From: Brienomyrus brachyistius
Taxonomy: Eukaryota; Chordata; Actinopteri; Osteoglossiformes; Mormyridae
Reading direction: 5' to 3'
Assembly (NCBI RefSeq): GCF_023856365.1
Contig: NC_064539.1
Coordinates: 30,967,482 to 31,031,481 of the forward strand
DNA: 64,000 bases
A program made the position numbers and the translations under genes. The notes under the pieces were generated by a model that saw only the letters and a program-made list of their open reading frames with translations, was not told where the DNA came from and ran no database searches. Below, in pieces: positions 51,746 to 64,000 of the stretch. How positions within the stretch are numbered: position 1 is the first letter of the stretch; each line of letters starts with the position of its first letter.

Positions 51746-53295
51746 CCTTGTCTCTCTCTCTCTGGCCTGAATGACCTTCTGGTGCTGCTGATTTCTGAGG
51801 CAGGACAGAGTCATTTGGCAGAGGATGACAGGGGTCCTTGCTCGCTGCCCCTGTCTAGTGATAATGCCACTGTAGGTCCATCATAAATCAACCGAGATGT
51901 GGTCAGTCAGGCACGCAGCTTCTCCTCACAGGTACAAGTGCATCTTGACAGAATGCCATCAGCAGCTGTGCTTATGTTCCCGGGTGGGTGTAGTGTATTT
52001 CATTTTCACTTATCTTCACTTGTAGATTTTTCAAATATATTTAAGTCATTTCATATTTAAGACATTTTCAGAAGTTAACCAACTGGTACTTTATGTCCGT
52101 GAGAGAACAGAAGAAAGCCGCAGAGAGGTGGCGGGGGAGTTACGGGGTTTAGCAACAATAACTCCCTTAACTGGGAAGATGTTTGACATTCTGGGGCTCC
52201 TAACACACCATAATACACACATTGTCAGAGATGAGGGACTGATATCACCCATAGTGGGCTGGGGACCAATCAGTATGGATCAACCTGGTCACCTGACCTC
52301 GCTGAAGGTCACACCCCCACAGTGAATTTGATTAACTTGATTCAGCTGAAACCATTGCACTCACCACAGACTATTTAACTGAAAACATTGGTCATTTTGG
52401 TTTAAATGTGCCTGTTAACATAGTGGTGGGAACCAAAATTTTACATAAAATTTAACGTTACTAAAAATTATTAGAGTATTAGATTAATTTCAGTTTCTGG
52501 TATTGCGCAATATCTGCACCTGAGAGATGGCATTTTGAAGAAGCGTGTTATTTTCTGTTACATTGGCTTTTGTGGGTTTTCTGGGTTGCTTCTGCAATAA
52601 AGTACAGCCAGTGCATGCCTCTGTGAAAAGCTGATTGTTAAAAACAGCTGTAAAGAAACATCGCAAAATCCTTCTGCTTTTGACCAAAGATGGAACCATC
52701 AAAAAATCAATTTCCTGTGTTTAAATAATTCAGGTTTTAATATAACGAAACCCGTGGAGACTGGGAACAGAACGAGGGTAAGAGCTGCTCCCACAAAAAT
52801 AGCAGGATGTGAAAGTCGAAGAAAAGCATGTTTTTACCAGCGGGGTCTCCTCTCCACTCAGCAGGGTTTGTATGACCTTGGACCCCGCAATGGTGGCTTC
52901 AGCTTGCCCACAACTGCTCAGTGAAAGCAGGAGGGATTTATCTGTCCTCCATTTACCACAGGTGAGGGCATCCTGTGCTTGTGATGCGAAGGAGATGCAG
53001 CCGGTGCCACCCCCTCCGAGCTCCACGCAGCACATCCTGGGCATGACGGCTACAAGCAGGACGTCAGCCAGTCCGCATCTTAATCCCATAATCTCTCATG
53101 CCCTGGGGACCCGTGCTTATTAGTATAATCATTAATCTCACTAACGTGCTCCCTAATCCCATGCTTAACATCCAGCTTACTCTTTCAGGAGCTGCTGGCC
53201 AGGCTGTCGCTACTGTGCTACTCAAAGCTCCAAAAGCAGCCCCCCCAAGGCCTGTGTGGGTGGGGGGGGGAGCAAATGACATGAAGGAAATGTGT
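51746..53295. other. Gene-free stretch
   Basis: No supported exon. The frames near 52730-53123 on both strands overlap and show no domain. Confidence 0.4.
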
Positions 53296-53313
53296 TAGGG
53301 TTAGGGTTAGGGT
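53296..53313. repeat. Short TTAGGG tract
   Basis: Three perfect GTTAGG units in a row. Too short to prove an interstitial telomere; the same word occurs in the GTGGGGAC repeat family. Confidence 0.7.
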
Positions 53314-53339
53314 GCCCTCCTCAGGCAGTCTGCTCGTGG

Positions 53340-53560
53340 TGTTCTGGATGTGCTGTGTCATCCTGTACTGTACTGTGTCATAATGTGCTGTGTCATTCTT
53401 TACTGTGACATTCTCTGTTGTACTGTGTCATAATGTGCTGTACTGTGTCATTCTCTACTGTGGCATTCTCTGTTGTACTGTGTCATTATGTACTGTACTG
53501 TGTCATAATGTGCTGTATCATTCTCTACTGTGCTTATTCTGTGCTGCGCTCTGTCATTTT
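53340..53560. repeat. Degenerate TACTGTGTCAT repeat
   Basis: Imperfect copies of 'tgtactgtgtcataatgtgc' and 'attctctactgtg', with variable spacing, for about 220 bp. Confidence 0.8.
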
Positions 53561-54424
53561 GTTCTTTGTCCTGTCTTTCCCTGCTGCCAATAATGATGCT
53601 ACGAATCATGAGGCAGCCTTGGTCTGGGCCCCTTAATTGCTCCCTAATTGCTACCCCTTAATTGGATCTTAATTAGCTGTCCAGTCAAGCTCAGTACAAG
53701 TGACACTGAAGGCTAGAGCCATAAAAATGGCTCCACAGGAGAGGGTGAGAGGGGCATTAATTCATAGGATAAAGAGCAGAGTTAGGGCCCTGCAGACAGC
53801 AGGGAGGGGGGAATTTCTGCCTGATCTATGGCTGGTGCTGGGTCACAGCGGTGGTGACTCATGTAGGGGTGATAAAAAAAAAAACCGACTGCTCCGAAAG
53901 CACAGATGTGGCTAATGACAAGAAGAACAAGGGAATGTGCACCATATCAGCCTCCTTCCAGGTCAAGTCACATGACCATCAAGCAGCGTGGCCTCCTCTT
54001 TGGCCTTCTGGGAGATGTATTTCTGCCGTCATTGAAACGCTTAAGTGTAGTGCACATACCGTTCTGAAAGGAAAGCTCACTGCCAGGCTCTCTGCTGCCT
54101 CCTGCTCACCCCTGCGTGTGACGCCTTGTGTTAAGAGTCAAAGGTGTTGCCTCGGAGCAGAAGCCAGAGTTGGTGTAGCGTCATGTTCTTCAGCAAGCGC
54201 CTCTGTGATGGAATCCCCATTTCCAGGGACAAAGGGCTGTGGCTGAGGGCTATGTTCCCATGATGTCGCTGTGAATAACTGGGGCAGGTTCAAAGCAGCC
54301 AGGCAGTCACATGGCATTGGACATCAGGCTGGAACAGTGGTGCCTGCTGACCAGAAACGCAAAGTGAAACAGAGAATAAAAGCCAAAGTGGCACACTGGA
54401 AGGTCAGTGGTCACAGCCCAGCGG

Positions 54425-54795
54425 ACACTGGCCCAGCGTCACAGGCTCAGCATCACAGGCTCAGCGTCACAGGTCCAGCATCACAGGCTCAGCATCACAG
54501 GCCCATCGTCACAGGCTCAGCATCACAGGCTCAGCGTCACAGGCCCAGCATCACAGGCTCAGCATCACAGGCTCAGAGTCACAGGCTCAGCATCACAGGC
54601 TCAGCGTCACAGGCTCAGCATCACAGGCTCAGCGTCACAGGTCCAGCATCACAGGCTCAGCATCACAGGCCCATCGTCACAGGTTCAGCGTCACAGGCCC
54701 AGCATCACAGGCTCAGCATCACAGGCTCAGCGTCACAGGTCCAGCATCACAGGCTCAGCATCACAGGCCCATCATCACAGGTCCAGCATCACATG
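54425..54795. repeat. 14-bp tandem repeat, about 26 copies
   Basis: The unit is 'ctcagcatcacagg' with CGTCACAGG and TCCAGCATC variants. Because copies differ at a few bases, several frames remain open across the array. Confidence 0.95.
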
Positions 54796-55418
54796 ACCCT
54801 GCGGACAGGATCCAAGCTTCACTCTCAGCTGTATGTGTGTGTGTGTCTGTCTCAAAAGAGATTAAGTTGGGGTCATTTAATTTAATTTAAACTCCATGTT
54901 TCAGGACACAAGCCTTTAATTGGCAGAGTCACAAGAAGGCATCGGTCCATGAGACCTGGAGACCCTCCAAGGGAGCAACAATGTCCTGCCAACCCCAAGT
55001 GACCGGGCTGGAGAGGGACGGGGTCTGGGTTCATCTGGGCACAAGCTCCCGGTCTGCGCGAAGGGCAGCAGTGACAGTCATGAAAATGGCCCTTGATTGG
55101 ATACTGCCACATGGGCAGTGAGCCAATCAGGTGGCGAAGCACAGGTGGCATAGCAGGAGCAGAAGCTGCATGGCATGAGAGACCGACGGCAGAATATACA
55201 GCGCCCCCTGCTGTGCAAGCAGGGCTTTTCATGGAGGAGAGCCGAGGGCTGGAGTATGACCCCACCCCCACCCCACAGACATGAGCTCTGTTCTCACTGT
55301 AACACTGTAATTAGTCCGAGTGGTTAATTGCATTCATTGTATCATTTCCAGGTGGAAATTAAACAGTGAATAAAGACATTAGTGAATCTAACACACACAC
55401 AAGTTTGAAATTATATTT

Positions 55419-55626
55419 TTGTGGGGACTCTCCAATCATCTCTATGGGGAAAGATCTAATCCGAACATGACGACCCTAACCTCCACTCAGCCTTAACCTT
55501 AACCATAAACTAACCAAAAGCTAACCAAACTAAATATGAGACTTTTGTAAAGTGGACTTTTTTATTGCATTGACAGATTTTTATAAAATTGAGGTTATCC
55601 AAGTAGTGACCTGAAAAATGTCCCCC
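55419..55626 (+). repeat. GTGGGGAC-family repeat, nearly full length
   Basis: Starts 'ttgtggggactctcc', then 'tctatggggaaagatctaat', CCTAACC/CCTTAACC words, 'agacttttgtaaagtgg', 'tgacagatttttataaaat' and ends near 'aatgtcccc'. Best plus-strand reference copy in the window. Confidence 0.7.
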
Positions 55627-55699
55627 AAAGTAAGGAAGTTTCAGGTTTTGCCACACTTAGGGAACATTTTGGTCCCGAAATGTGATCTATGGAAACCGC

Positions 55700-56797
55700 C
55701 CCCCCCCCCCCCCCCCCTCACACACACTGGCTTAGGTTTCAAGATACAAGGAGAGAACTTTGCTGGGAGTTGTTCAGGCCCTGTCAGTACTCTAAGTTTG
55801 GCTGAGGCAGTGTCCTTCTCCATGTGATAACACGCACACCTCTCTGCCTGCGGACAGCGTGGGTGTAATATACTGCTTGTTAAACCCTTATCTGCCCAGA
55901 TGCTGCACTGCAGGCCCTCCCTAGACCCTGAGATATTTGAAACTTTTCCAGAATTCCCTTCTGTACTGGTGAATGTGTCCTTCAGAGCCTTGTCAGGTGC
56001 TCTGTGGTCATCTGAACATTTTACCGAAAGTGACAGGAGCTTAGGGAGACCCACGAGACCCCTGATTTATGCAAATGGCGTAGTGGTACTGGGCTCCTCA
56101 CCCATGTTCTGCGTATTTTGGCACCTTGCAGATGCAGTGGTGTGGTAACGGGCCCCTAATCGACTAACAGTGGTACATCTGAGGACCACGGTTCTTCTGA
56201 GAGGCAGACAGCGATGCCCACCGCGCTCCTAAATCAGCTTGTTTGCAGGCAGCATCCCAGTCCTCCCAGATCTACACTAATCCATTCATATGATCCATGT
56301 CTTCCTGGATTAATTTATGGTCTCCATGCTTCTGGGCTCCGTTATGTTTGAGGTGTGATACTCTCAAGTGCTTCCGCTCCTTATGTCTTCATTGCCATAT
56401 CGAGGTTTTCATTCCATCAAAAGTAATCCATAGGAGCGATTCTAACCGAGATGGACCAGGCGGCCCGGCAGAGAGATTTGTACCCTAATGACACACTTGA
56501 GAAATACTTTAAATGAGAGCAAATCAAACACAATTTCATGAGAGAATTCCCAGGGGGAACCTACAAGTCCAGCCTTTGTCTGCGGCTCCTTAAAGTGCTT
56601 TTGTTCTTAATGGAGTCTCTCCTCAGCTGATCATTTGGAGAAAAGCTCTTTATTTAGCTCCTCCCCTGCTCCCCTGACTGACTTCATTTAAAAGCGTAAC
56701 TCAAAGCCGTACACACTGCCATGTCTGTTCACTGAGTTCTGGCACAGCGTGGGGGATCCAAACACTGCTTTGCGTATCTGAGACCTCGCTGCTGGCA
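55700..56797. other. Repeat-poor stretch, possible conserved non-coding DNA
   Basis: Apart from a C run at 55695-55718 this kilobase lacks the tandem repeats that dominate the area. No exon was recognised. In vertebrates the region upstream of ppp2r2a leads to EBF2, so regulatory elements would be plausible, but conservation cannot be judged here. Confidence 0.3.
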
Positions 56798-57400
56798 GGA
56801 GCAGAGTGAGTCTCAGATGTTTGGGTGCTGTGTGGGTTCTGAGGTGACTGGGTGAGTCTCAGATGTTTGGGTGCTGTGTGGGTTCTGAGGTGACTGGGTG
56901 AGTCTCAGATGTTTGGGTGCTGTGTGGGTTCTGAGGTGACTGGGTGAGTCTCAGATGTTTGGGTGCTGTGTGGGTTCTGAGGTGATCGGGTGAGTCTCAG
57001 ATGTTTGGGTGCTGTGTGGGTTCTGAGGTGATCGGGTGAGTCTCAGATGTTTGGGTGCTGTGTGGGTTCTGAGGTGATCAGGTGAGTCTCAGATGTTTGG
57101 GTGCTGTGTGGGTTCTGAGGTGATCGGATGAGTCTCAGATGTTTGGGTGCTGTGTGGGTTCTGAGGTGATCGGATGAGTCTCAGATGTTTGGGTGCTGTG
57201 TGGGTTCTGAGGTGATCGGATGAGTCTCAGATGTTTGGGTGCTGTGCGGGTTCTGAGGTGACCAGATGAGTCTCAGATGTTTGGGTGCTGTGTGGGTTCT
57301 GAGGTGACCAGATGAGTCTCAGATGTTTGGGTGCTGTGCGGGTTCTGAGGTGATCAGGTGAGTCTCAGATGTTTGGGTGCTGTGTGGGTTCTGAGGTGAT
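56798..57400. repeat. 46-bp minisatellite, about 13 copies
   Basis: The unit is 'gagtctcagatgtttgggtg', 'ctgtgtgggttctgaggtga' and a variable end CTGGGT, TCGGGT, TCGGAT or CCAGAT. Variants occur in blocks, showing local spread of copies. It decays up to about 57530. Confidence 0.95.
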
Positions 57401-57736
57401 TGAGTCTCGGCTATTTGTTTTTTTTTTTGGGGGGGGTCTGTGTGGGTTTTGAGGTGTCTGGATGAATCTTGGCCATATGGGGGGGAGGATATGGGGTCTG
57501 GGAGGCTTGGGTGAGTCTCAGCCATTTGGGTAGCGGTAGCTGTGTGTGTGTGTGTGGGCGACCCCTGATGTATGCTAATTGAACTTTCTGGATTTTGCAC
57601 CTTGGCCCATTCAGTTAAGCAGGGGCCTGACCCTTTATTGCTTCGTAAGTGTGTAGAAGACTTTTAAGGTCCACCCTGGACAGAGATCAGAATAGGTGTA
57701 ATTCTATCATTTTTTTGGTTATATTTAGTGCTTAGA

Positions 57737-58420
57737 GCTTGGCACTCAGAGCAGTCTGTGCTTCGCCATCTCACTCAGAGCAGTCTGTGCTTCGCCACCT
57801 CACTCAGAGCAGTCTGTGCTTCACCAGCTCACTCAGAGCAGTCTGTGCTTCGCCACCTCACTCAGAGCAGTCTGTGCTTTGCCACCTCACTCAGAGCAGT
57901 CTGGTCTGTGCTTCACCAGCTCACTCAGAGCAGTCTGTGCTTCGCCACCTCACTCAGAGCAGTCGGTGCTCCGCTAGCTCACTCAGAGCAGTCTGTGCTT
58001 CGCCACCTCACTCAGAGCAGTCTGGTCTGTGCTTCACCAGCTCACTCAGAGCAGTCTGTGCTTCGCCACCTCACTCAGAGCAGTCTGTGCTTCGCCACCT
58101 CACTCAGAGCAGTCTGTGCTCCGCCACCTCACTCAGAGCAGTCTGTGCTTCACCAGCTCACTCAGAGCAGTCTGTGCTTCGCCACCTCACTCAGAGCAGT
58201 CTGTGCTTCACCAGCTCACTCAGAGCAGTCTGTGCTTCGCCACCTCACTCAGAGCAGTCTGTGCTTCACCAGCTCACTCAGAGCAGTCTGTGCTTCGCCA
58301 CCTCACTCAGAGCAGTCTGTGCTCCGCCACCTCACTCAGAGCAGTCTGTGCTCCGCCATCTCACTCAGAGCAGTCTGTGCTTCGCCACCTCACTCAGAGC
58401 AGTCTGTGCTTCACCACCTC
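57737..58420. repeat. 29-bp minisatellite, about 23 copies
   Basis: The unit is 'ctcactcagagcagtctgtg' plus CTTCGCCAC, with TTCACCAG and CTCCGCCA variants; two copies carry an extra CTGGT. Frames of 240 codons across it are artefacts. Confidence 0.95.
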
Positions 58421-58429
58421 ACACATCCA

Positions 58430-59820
58430 ATACAATTAGACCTGAAATGAATTTGAGTTAAACTTTTTATTAAAGACAAATTAAACTAAAGAAATGTATA
58501 TTTCCAAAATCTGTTGTGTTGTATGATTTTTTTTTACATTCCTTTACCTAAATGAGTATGTTCTGCTTATCTGACTTTTGATTTGAAAGGGAAAATCAAA
58601 CACTGAGTATACAATGGGAACTCTGTATGCATGAATGTGGTTAAAACAATGGAAAATCACAGAAGGAAATGGCTCATAAGTTTCAAACCATGTCAAGTCA
58701 TTTCTGGCTGTAATATGGTGAAATCCTCCAGCCCAGTCACACCGAGTACATGACTCCTCTCCCTTTGTCGCCATACCTACACTTCCCTGCTGAACTGTCA
58801 TCCCGCATGCCTCTCGCAATCTCGCTGATCTCATTCGTTGCTGCGTTATTGCAGTGTCTGTGTTATAAAAGCATGATTTTCATTGCTGTCACCCCTTGAC
58901 ACCTGACATTTTTTCATTGCTCTATCGTCTCTTGAGAATTAGGCTAAAAAAAGTATCTTTCACAATAATGTTCAATAATGTACAACGTGCTTTTTTATTC
59001 CTGTTTTTAATGGTGATGATGTCTTAGTGTGCTTAATTTATCATCTGATCCTTACCAAATGTTTGTACATGAAAATCTTCCATCCATAGATGGTTGCAGA
59101 GACGTTTTGTTATTGGTAATTTCGGCCATCCGCAGTAGGTTTTGAAGCGTATTGCCTGCAGATGTGAGGGAATGCCGCCTTCCTGCTGCCGAGGATGCAT
59201 TGGTGGTTTGTTAAATTACTGTCCTTCTTCACAGGGGACCTGCTGATGAGAGGCGTGGATGCAGGGGGTGTAAATACGAGCTAGAAAAGCAAAGGAAAAT
59301 TATGGTGCCATCCGACACCCCAGATAAGAATGTGTTCTTATGGGTGCGGATTTGGGGCGGGGCTTTAGAAATGTCAGTGGGCATGAGGTGGCCGTGTATT
59401 TTAAACGACATCTGGACAAAATAAAAGGAACATAGAGGGCACAGAATGCTTTCGATGCAGTAAACCCACATGCAGTGTGCAAATAAATGGATTTTGGTGG
59501 GTACATGAGTCCATTTAATAAAGCAGATGACAGCTCTTTTAAAATGGAAGTTGTCTCTTTATTAACAACCACTATTGGTTTAAAGCAGACCAGCATCTGC
59601 ATATTTAGCACTGATGAGCAACCCCAGTGACATCACATGACCTCCACAATCTACATTCTACACCATACTTAGGGTGATGTGGAGGTCATGTGATTTATGT
59701 GTAACACATATATAGTTTCCTGTGCATGTACAGTGTAACACAGGTGTAGTGTCTGTGCATGTACAATGTAATGCATATATAATGTTCTACTCATAGTGTA
59801 ACACAATGTAACACAGGTTC
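58430..59820. other. Gene-free, mostly unique stretch
   Basis: No exon with family similarity. A weakly repeated GTGTAACACA-type series starts near 59690. Frames on the minus strand at 58544-58834 and 59229-59611 show no domain. Confidence 0.35.
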
Positions 59821-59876
59821 TACGGGCACGAGGCAGGAAACAACCCAGGACGGGGGGCCAGCCCATCGCAGTGTGC
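59821..59876 (-). mobile_element. SINE fragment
   Basis: Contains 'acgggcacgaggcaggaaac', 'aacccaggacggggggccag' and CCCATCGCAG, the same block as in the SINE at 4396-4755. Only about 55 bp remain. Confidence 0.75.
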
Positions 59877-60200
59877 AAATACAACGTAATGGATGTATAA
59901 TACCCTACTCACAGTGTAACAAATGTATAGTATCCAACTCACAGTGTAACACATGTATAGTGTGCTCTGCATATATAGTGTAACATGTATAGTGTCCTGG
60001 GCACGTGGAGTGTAATGTGTGTAGTATTCTACTCACAGGGTAAGCTATATATAGTGTCGTATTCACAGTGTATAATACATGTATAGTGTCCTGTTCTTGT
60101 ACTGTGTAATAGGTGTCCTACTCACAATATAACACGTGTATAGTGTCCATACATATAGTATCCTCCATACTGTGCAGCCTATGTATAGTATCCTACCCAC
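59877..60200. repeat. Degenerate GTGTAACACATGTATAGTG repeat
   Basis: Loose copies of 'cacagtgtaacacatgtat' and 'agtgtcctactcac' continue on both sides of the SINE fragment from about 59695, as if the SINE fragment interrupted an old array. Confidence 0.65.
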
Positions 60201-60289
60201 ATGGTAACACACATAATGGTGCCTGATTTAGGGATCAGTAACTCAGCATTGTTTTGTGTGGGAGATCATGTTAGTGTGCTAAATCCCAC

Positions 60290-60620
60290 AGATCTCATTG
60301 AACAGACTGTGACTGTAACCAGACTGTAAGCAGAGCCAGACTGTGACTGTACCCAGACCATGAGCATAATCACACTGTGAGCAGAACCAGACTGTGACTG
60401 TACCCAGACCATGAGCAGAACCAGAATGTGACCATACCCAAACCTTGAGCATAATCATTCTGTGTACAGAACCAAACTGTGACTGTAACCAGACTGTAAG
60501 CAGACAGAATCTGACCGTAACCAGACTGTGAGCAGAACCAGACTGTGACTGTAAACAAATTGTGAACAGAACCATACTGTAAGCGGAACCACATTGTGAC
60601 CATAACCAGATTGCAAGCAG
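60290..60620. repeat. Degenerate CAGACTGTGA repeat
   Basis: Imperfect units of 'ccagactgtgactgtaacc' and 'agactgtgagcagaac', period about 32 bp, for 330 bp. Confidence 0.85.
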
Positions 60621-63145
60621 GACCAGACTGTGAACACTGCTAAAGCCTGACCAAATAGAGTGGAGTGAATAAATAAAATTAGATTTAACTCAGGAGCAGA
60701 ATATAGTGGAATGAAGAGGATCAAAGTTGAAATTCTGGCAGTGTGAGACTTTAAGCAACCAGCCTAACATTCCAGTTATTCTTATATAACAATCTATTTT
60801 TACTGGGTTGTTATGGAGCAGAAGCATTGGATCAGGTTTTATTTCCATTGTAGAGGTAGCAGACTGGGCCTTGCTGGGGTAATGAATGCTCAGAGAATGT
60901 GCAGCAGTCACAGGGCATGAGGAGCTATCAGCTTCTCTGTGCGTCGCCCGCTCTCTGCTGTCACCCAGCCTCCCGATTTAGACGCCGCTCCCAGAGACCC
61001 AGCCCAAAGCTCCTCAGCTCAAACATAATTGGGCTCTTTTTGCTGGGCCAGACCTCCCAGAAAAGCTGCTTTAGTTTTCTGTGAAGCCAACAGCGTCTGA
61101 AGCTGACAGGATCCCGCCATACAAGCCCTCCCCTCCTGGGGGCGCCGCGGTCTGTGTGAAATTACAGCCTGGCTCGGGCACTTTGACAGTCTGCTGGTAG
61201 GATAATGATGTAGGGGGAACAGAGACAGAATTTCTGACTTTATTAAAAAGTAAATGTAATTTCTGAAAAATTAATGTTCAGCTTCAGAGTTTTTACAAAC
61301 ACATATTTACTGTCTTGGGGGTCCTATTGGAGAAAAACACTTCACACACCAGACATTCCTCCTCTAAATAATCAATGTTGGCCTATGAGAAGCATCTCAA
61401 ATAGACAGAGTTATGTTTGCCCTCGACAGATTAAACTGTGTTTGCTTAAAATAAAGACTAATTTAAAGAAATGGAAATAAAATTACCTTAAACCTCACAA
61501 ACCCCAACCTTAACCCTCACTCACCTTAACATTAACACTCACACACCCTAACCCTGATTCTCACCCCTACTGTACCCAGTTTACCACCCCATCTTCCCCA
61601 CACCAGGTATCTTCATATCTGTGGTTTTTTGTAAAATCATATCAGAAGTAGTTGTGTTACTGACCTCTTTATTTCTCCATGTCTGACATACTAAATGAAC
61701 CCCCCCCCCCCAGGGAGGTAAAAAGAGAGAGAAGATCTCAGCAAGGCAATGGAGATAGAGAACAGATATAACCTGGCCAGTGTCTTAAATGTGAGCATTA
61801 ACCAGGGTATGAACGGGCAGTGCGGGGCAGAGTTGTAAAATATCTCAATGTTTTACCAGCAGCAGACAGAAGGGGGCAGAGTGGTAAAAGGTTTTACTGC
61901 TTTAACAACAGCAGACAGTAGGGGGCAGAGTGGTAAAGGAGCTGTTTTGTCTGCATGCAGACAGCGTCCTGTACTGCTCTTTATTCATTAATGAATCACA
62001 GCATGTGCTGACATTGGCTTCCACCCTGACCGGCTCCTTCCCACAATCCCCTCGGGGTGCAACTCAGTGACCTACTGGTCATCACATGCGGAAAGCTGTT
62101 TATGGGCAGTGCTGTGGGGGGAGTGGAGAATTTTGGCCCCTCCCGGCTGGCCTCCCCCAGCTCACTGGTCCCCCGCCCATGACAGGTTTTGATCTTCAGA
62201 GGTGTTCTTCTGCCTTTTGCTGAATGTCACAGGGCTGTCTTAAGCTGCCCGCGCTGCCATGGCAACGGATGCCGCAGCAGCGTCGATCTGAGCTCAGAAC
62301 CTCTTTATTAATGAGTAATACTCTTTTACAGTCTGGCACAACCAGGAAAATGAATGCAGACTAAAATTATTACACAGCAATGCAAAGGCCATATTTCGTA
62401 CTACAAAGTGTCTGACATTTCTGGAATAAATGGACTGAGACAGCGGTGGCTTGTCAGGCAGAGGTAGCAGGCATGTGAGAGTGTCTGTGGGTGATGGGCT
62501 TGGGCTGAAGCAGGCTGGCAGCCACCTGCCACATACAGCTCCTCCAAACCAGCAGAGGGCGCCCTCCTACATCTGCAGACCTGACACTGCTTTTTAATTG
62601 TGTTCCATAACTCTCAGACGAGGGTATGAAACTGCACTCTGAAGATGTGCAGGAGACTGGGGTACATGCTGGCAGAGACAATCTTATTTAATCCCCGGGT
62701 TTGAGGTCCATTGCCCTGCTGTCTTGCTAAGCCGTCTAATACCGAGTTTAGGTCACAATACCCAGGAGTCAGACCCCGGACAGACCCACTCTGCCATGAT
62801 TTTAGGGAAATTACCAACTAATGTTCCTGCTAAATTTAACTGTTATTTTATTATTTATTAGCACACCCAAGAAAGGGGAAGTCAGGGTGGGCTGGGGGGG
62901 GCAGAGTAAAGGAGGAAGATGTGTGAAGGGAGGATTTATGCCAGTCAGCACCCACTGAGCATAACCAAGTACCTTCCACAGGCAGCACATTGTCACTGCA
63001 GTTACATGACACTGACAGTGTGTCTGCGACCCCAGGGTTGAGTTTGCCTGATCAGCATTCTGCCAGCTCAGGACAAAAGAGAGGAGCCAACACTGACAGT
63101 CACGGGGGTGTCCTTGGGTGGTGAAATGAGGAGACAGGCAATGCA
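60621..63145. other. Gene-free stretch
   Basis: Mostly unique sequence without a supportable exon. A small triple repeat of a CAGACAGNAGGGGGCAGAG-type word sits at 61860-61935. The part 60900-61190 is GC-richer and repeat-free. Confidence 0.35.
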
Positions 63146-64000
63146 AAGAGGAGTATCCATCATCTGTGAGAGGACTGAGAGGAGAATCCATCATCTGTGA
63201 GAGGGCCAAGAGGAGAATCCATCATCTGTGAGAGGGCCAAGAGGAGAATCCATCATCTGTGAGAGGGCCAAGAGGAGAATCCATCATCTGTGAGAGGGCC
63301 AAGAGGAGAATCCATCATCTGTGAGAGGGCCAAGAGGAGAATCCATCATCTGTGAGAGGGCCAAGAGGAGAATCCATCATCTGTGAGAGGGCCAAGAGGA
63401 GAATTCATCAGCTGTGAGAGGGCTGAGAGGAGTATCCATCATCTGTGAGAGGACTGAGAGGAGAACCCATCATCTGTGAGAGGGCTGAGAGGAGAATCCA
63501 TCATCTGTGAGAGGGCTGAGAGGAGAATCCATCATCTGTCAGGAGACTGAGAGGAGAATCTATCATCTGTGAGAGGGCTGAGAGGAGAATCCATCATCTG
63601 TGAGAGGACTGAGAGGAGAACCCATCATCTGTGAGAGGGCTGAGAGGAGTATCCATCATCTGTGAGAGGGCTGAGAGGAGAATTCATCATCTGTCAGGAG
63701 ACAGAGGAGTATCCATCATCTGTGAGAGGACTGAGAGGAGAATCCATAATCTGTGAGAGGGCTGAGAGGAGTATCCATCACCTTTGACAGGGCAGAGAGG
63801 AGTATCCATCATCTGTGAGAGGGCTGAGAGGAGTATCCATCATCTGTGAGAGGGCTGAGAGGAATATCCATCATCTGTGAGAGGGCTGAGAGGAGTATTC
63901 ATCACCTTTGACAGGGCTGAGAGGAGTATCCATCACCTTTGACAGGGCTGAGAGGAGTATTCATCACCTATGACAGGGCTGAGAGGAATATCCATCATCT
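63146..64000. repeat. 31-bp minisatellite running off the right edge, at least 27 copies
   Basis: The unit is 'gagaggagaatccatcatct' plus GTGAGAGGGCT. A block of about seven near-identical copies with GGGCCAA is followed by more mixed copies with GGACTGA, GGGCTGA and CACCTTTGACAGGGC forms. The array is cut by the window end. Confidence 0.97.

Noticed and set aside
50935..51814. Three minus-strand frames of 204-268 codons
   Set aside because: All three frames of a near-perfect 64-bp repeat are open at once, as expected for a stop-free unit and not for a gene.
53296..53313. Interstitial telomere
   Set aside because: Only three TTAGGG-type units; similar words occur by chance in the dispersed repeat family.
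54271..54885. 204-codon plus frame
   Set aside because: Mostly a 14-bp tandem repeat (SQAQHHRL-type peptide).
57728..58461. Plus-strand frames of 240 codons (HSEQSVL-type repeats)
   Set aside because: Two overlapping frames of the same 29-bp minisatellite show the same peptide in rotation; no flanking gene structure.

Overview
The window looks like nuclear DNA of a ray-finned (teleost-type) fish. Genes are split by GT-AG introns, introns are short, tRNA-derived SINEs and a LINE tail of fish type are present, and about a fifth of the sequence is tandem minisatellite. No prokaryotic or viral architecture is visible. The species cannot be named from the sequence alone.

Three intact protein-coding genes and one broken gene can be assembled. 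(1) adra1a, plus strand, two coding exons at 6404-7322 and 8889-9310: an alpha-1A-type adrenergic receptor of 446 residues. (2) dpysl2 (CRMP2), minus strand, 14797-33321: 13 shared coding exons plus two alternative first exons, giving products of 573 residues (from exon 1B) and 642 residues (from exon 1A). (3) bnip3l (NIX), minus strand, 38606-43488: six exons, 209 residues, a mitophagy receptor. (4) A decayed ppp2r2a-like locus, minus strand, 45897-46642, with recognisable pieces of the PP2A B55-alpha subunit, a premature stop, lost exons and a frame break. Order and orientation (ppp2r2a, bnip3l and dpysl2 in one direction, adra1a facing them) match the human 8p21 arrangement as I know it, so this is an ancient conserved block. 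The genes do not form a pathway; they are linked by synteny.

Layout: 1-6403 is upstream flank of adra1a with repeats and SINEs; 9311-14607 is the convergent spacer between adra1a and dpysl2; 29089-33072 separates the two dpysl2 first exons; 33322-38605 is intergenic with two related minisatellites; 43489-45896 holds the bnip3l promoter side and a LINE tail; 46643-64000 has no gene I can support and contains a hAT MITE, a promoter-like patch and many tandem arrays, the last running off the right edge.

Nearly all long open frames outside the named exons are artefacts of tandem repeats. I found no convincing new molecular system. The best leads are the decayed ppp2r2a locus, a DRC instead of DRY motif in the adrenergic receptor, an Ala-to-Val change in the NIX transmembrane helix motif, a splice-site-like minisatellite inside the adra1a intron, and the unusual minisatellite load. 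Exon ends were placed by eye from GT-AG signals, reading phase and family knowledge; a few could be off by one base.
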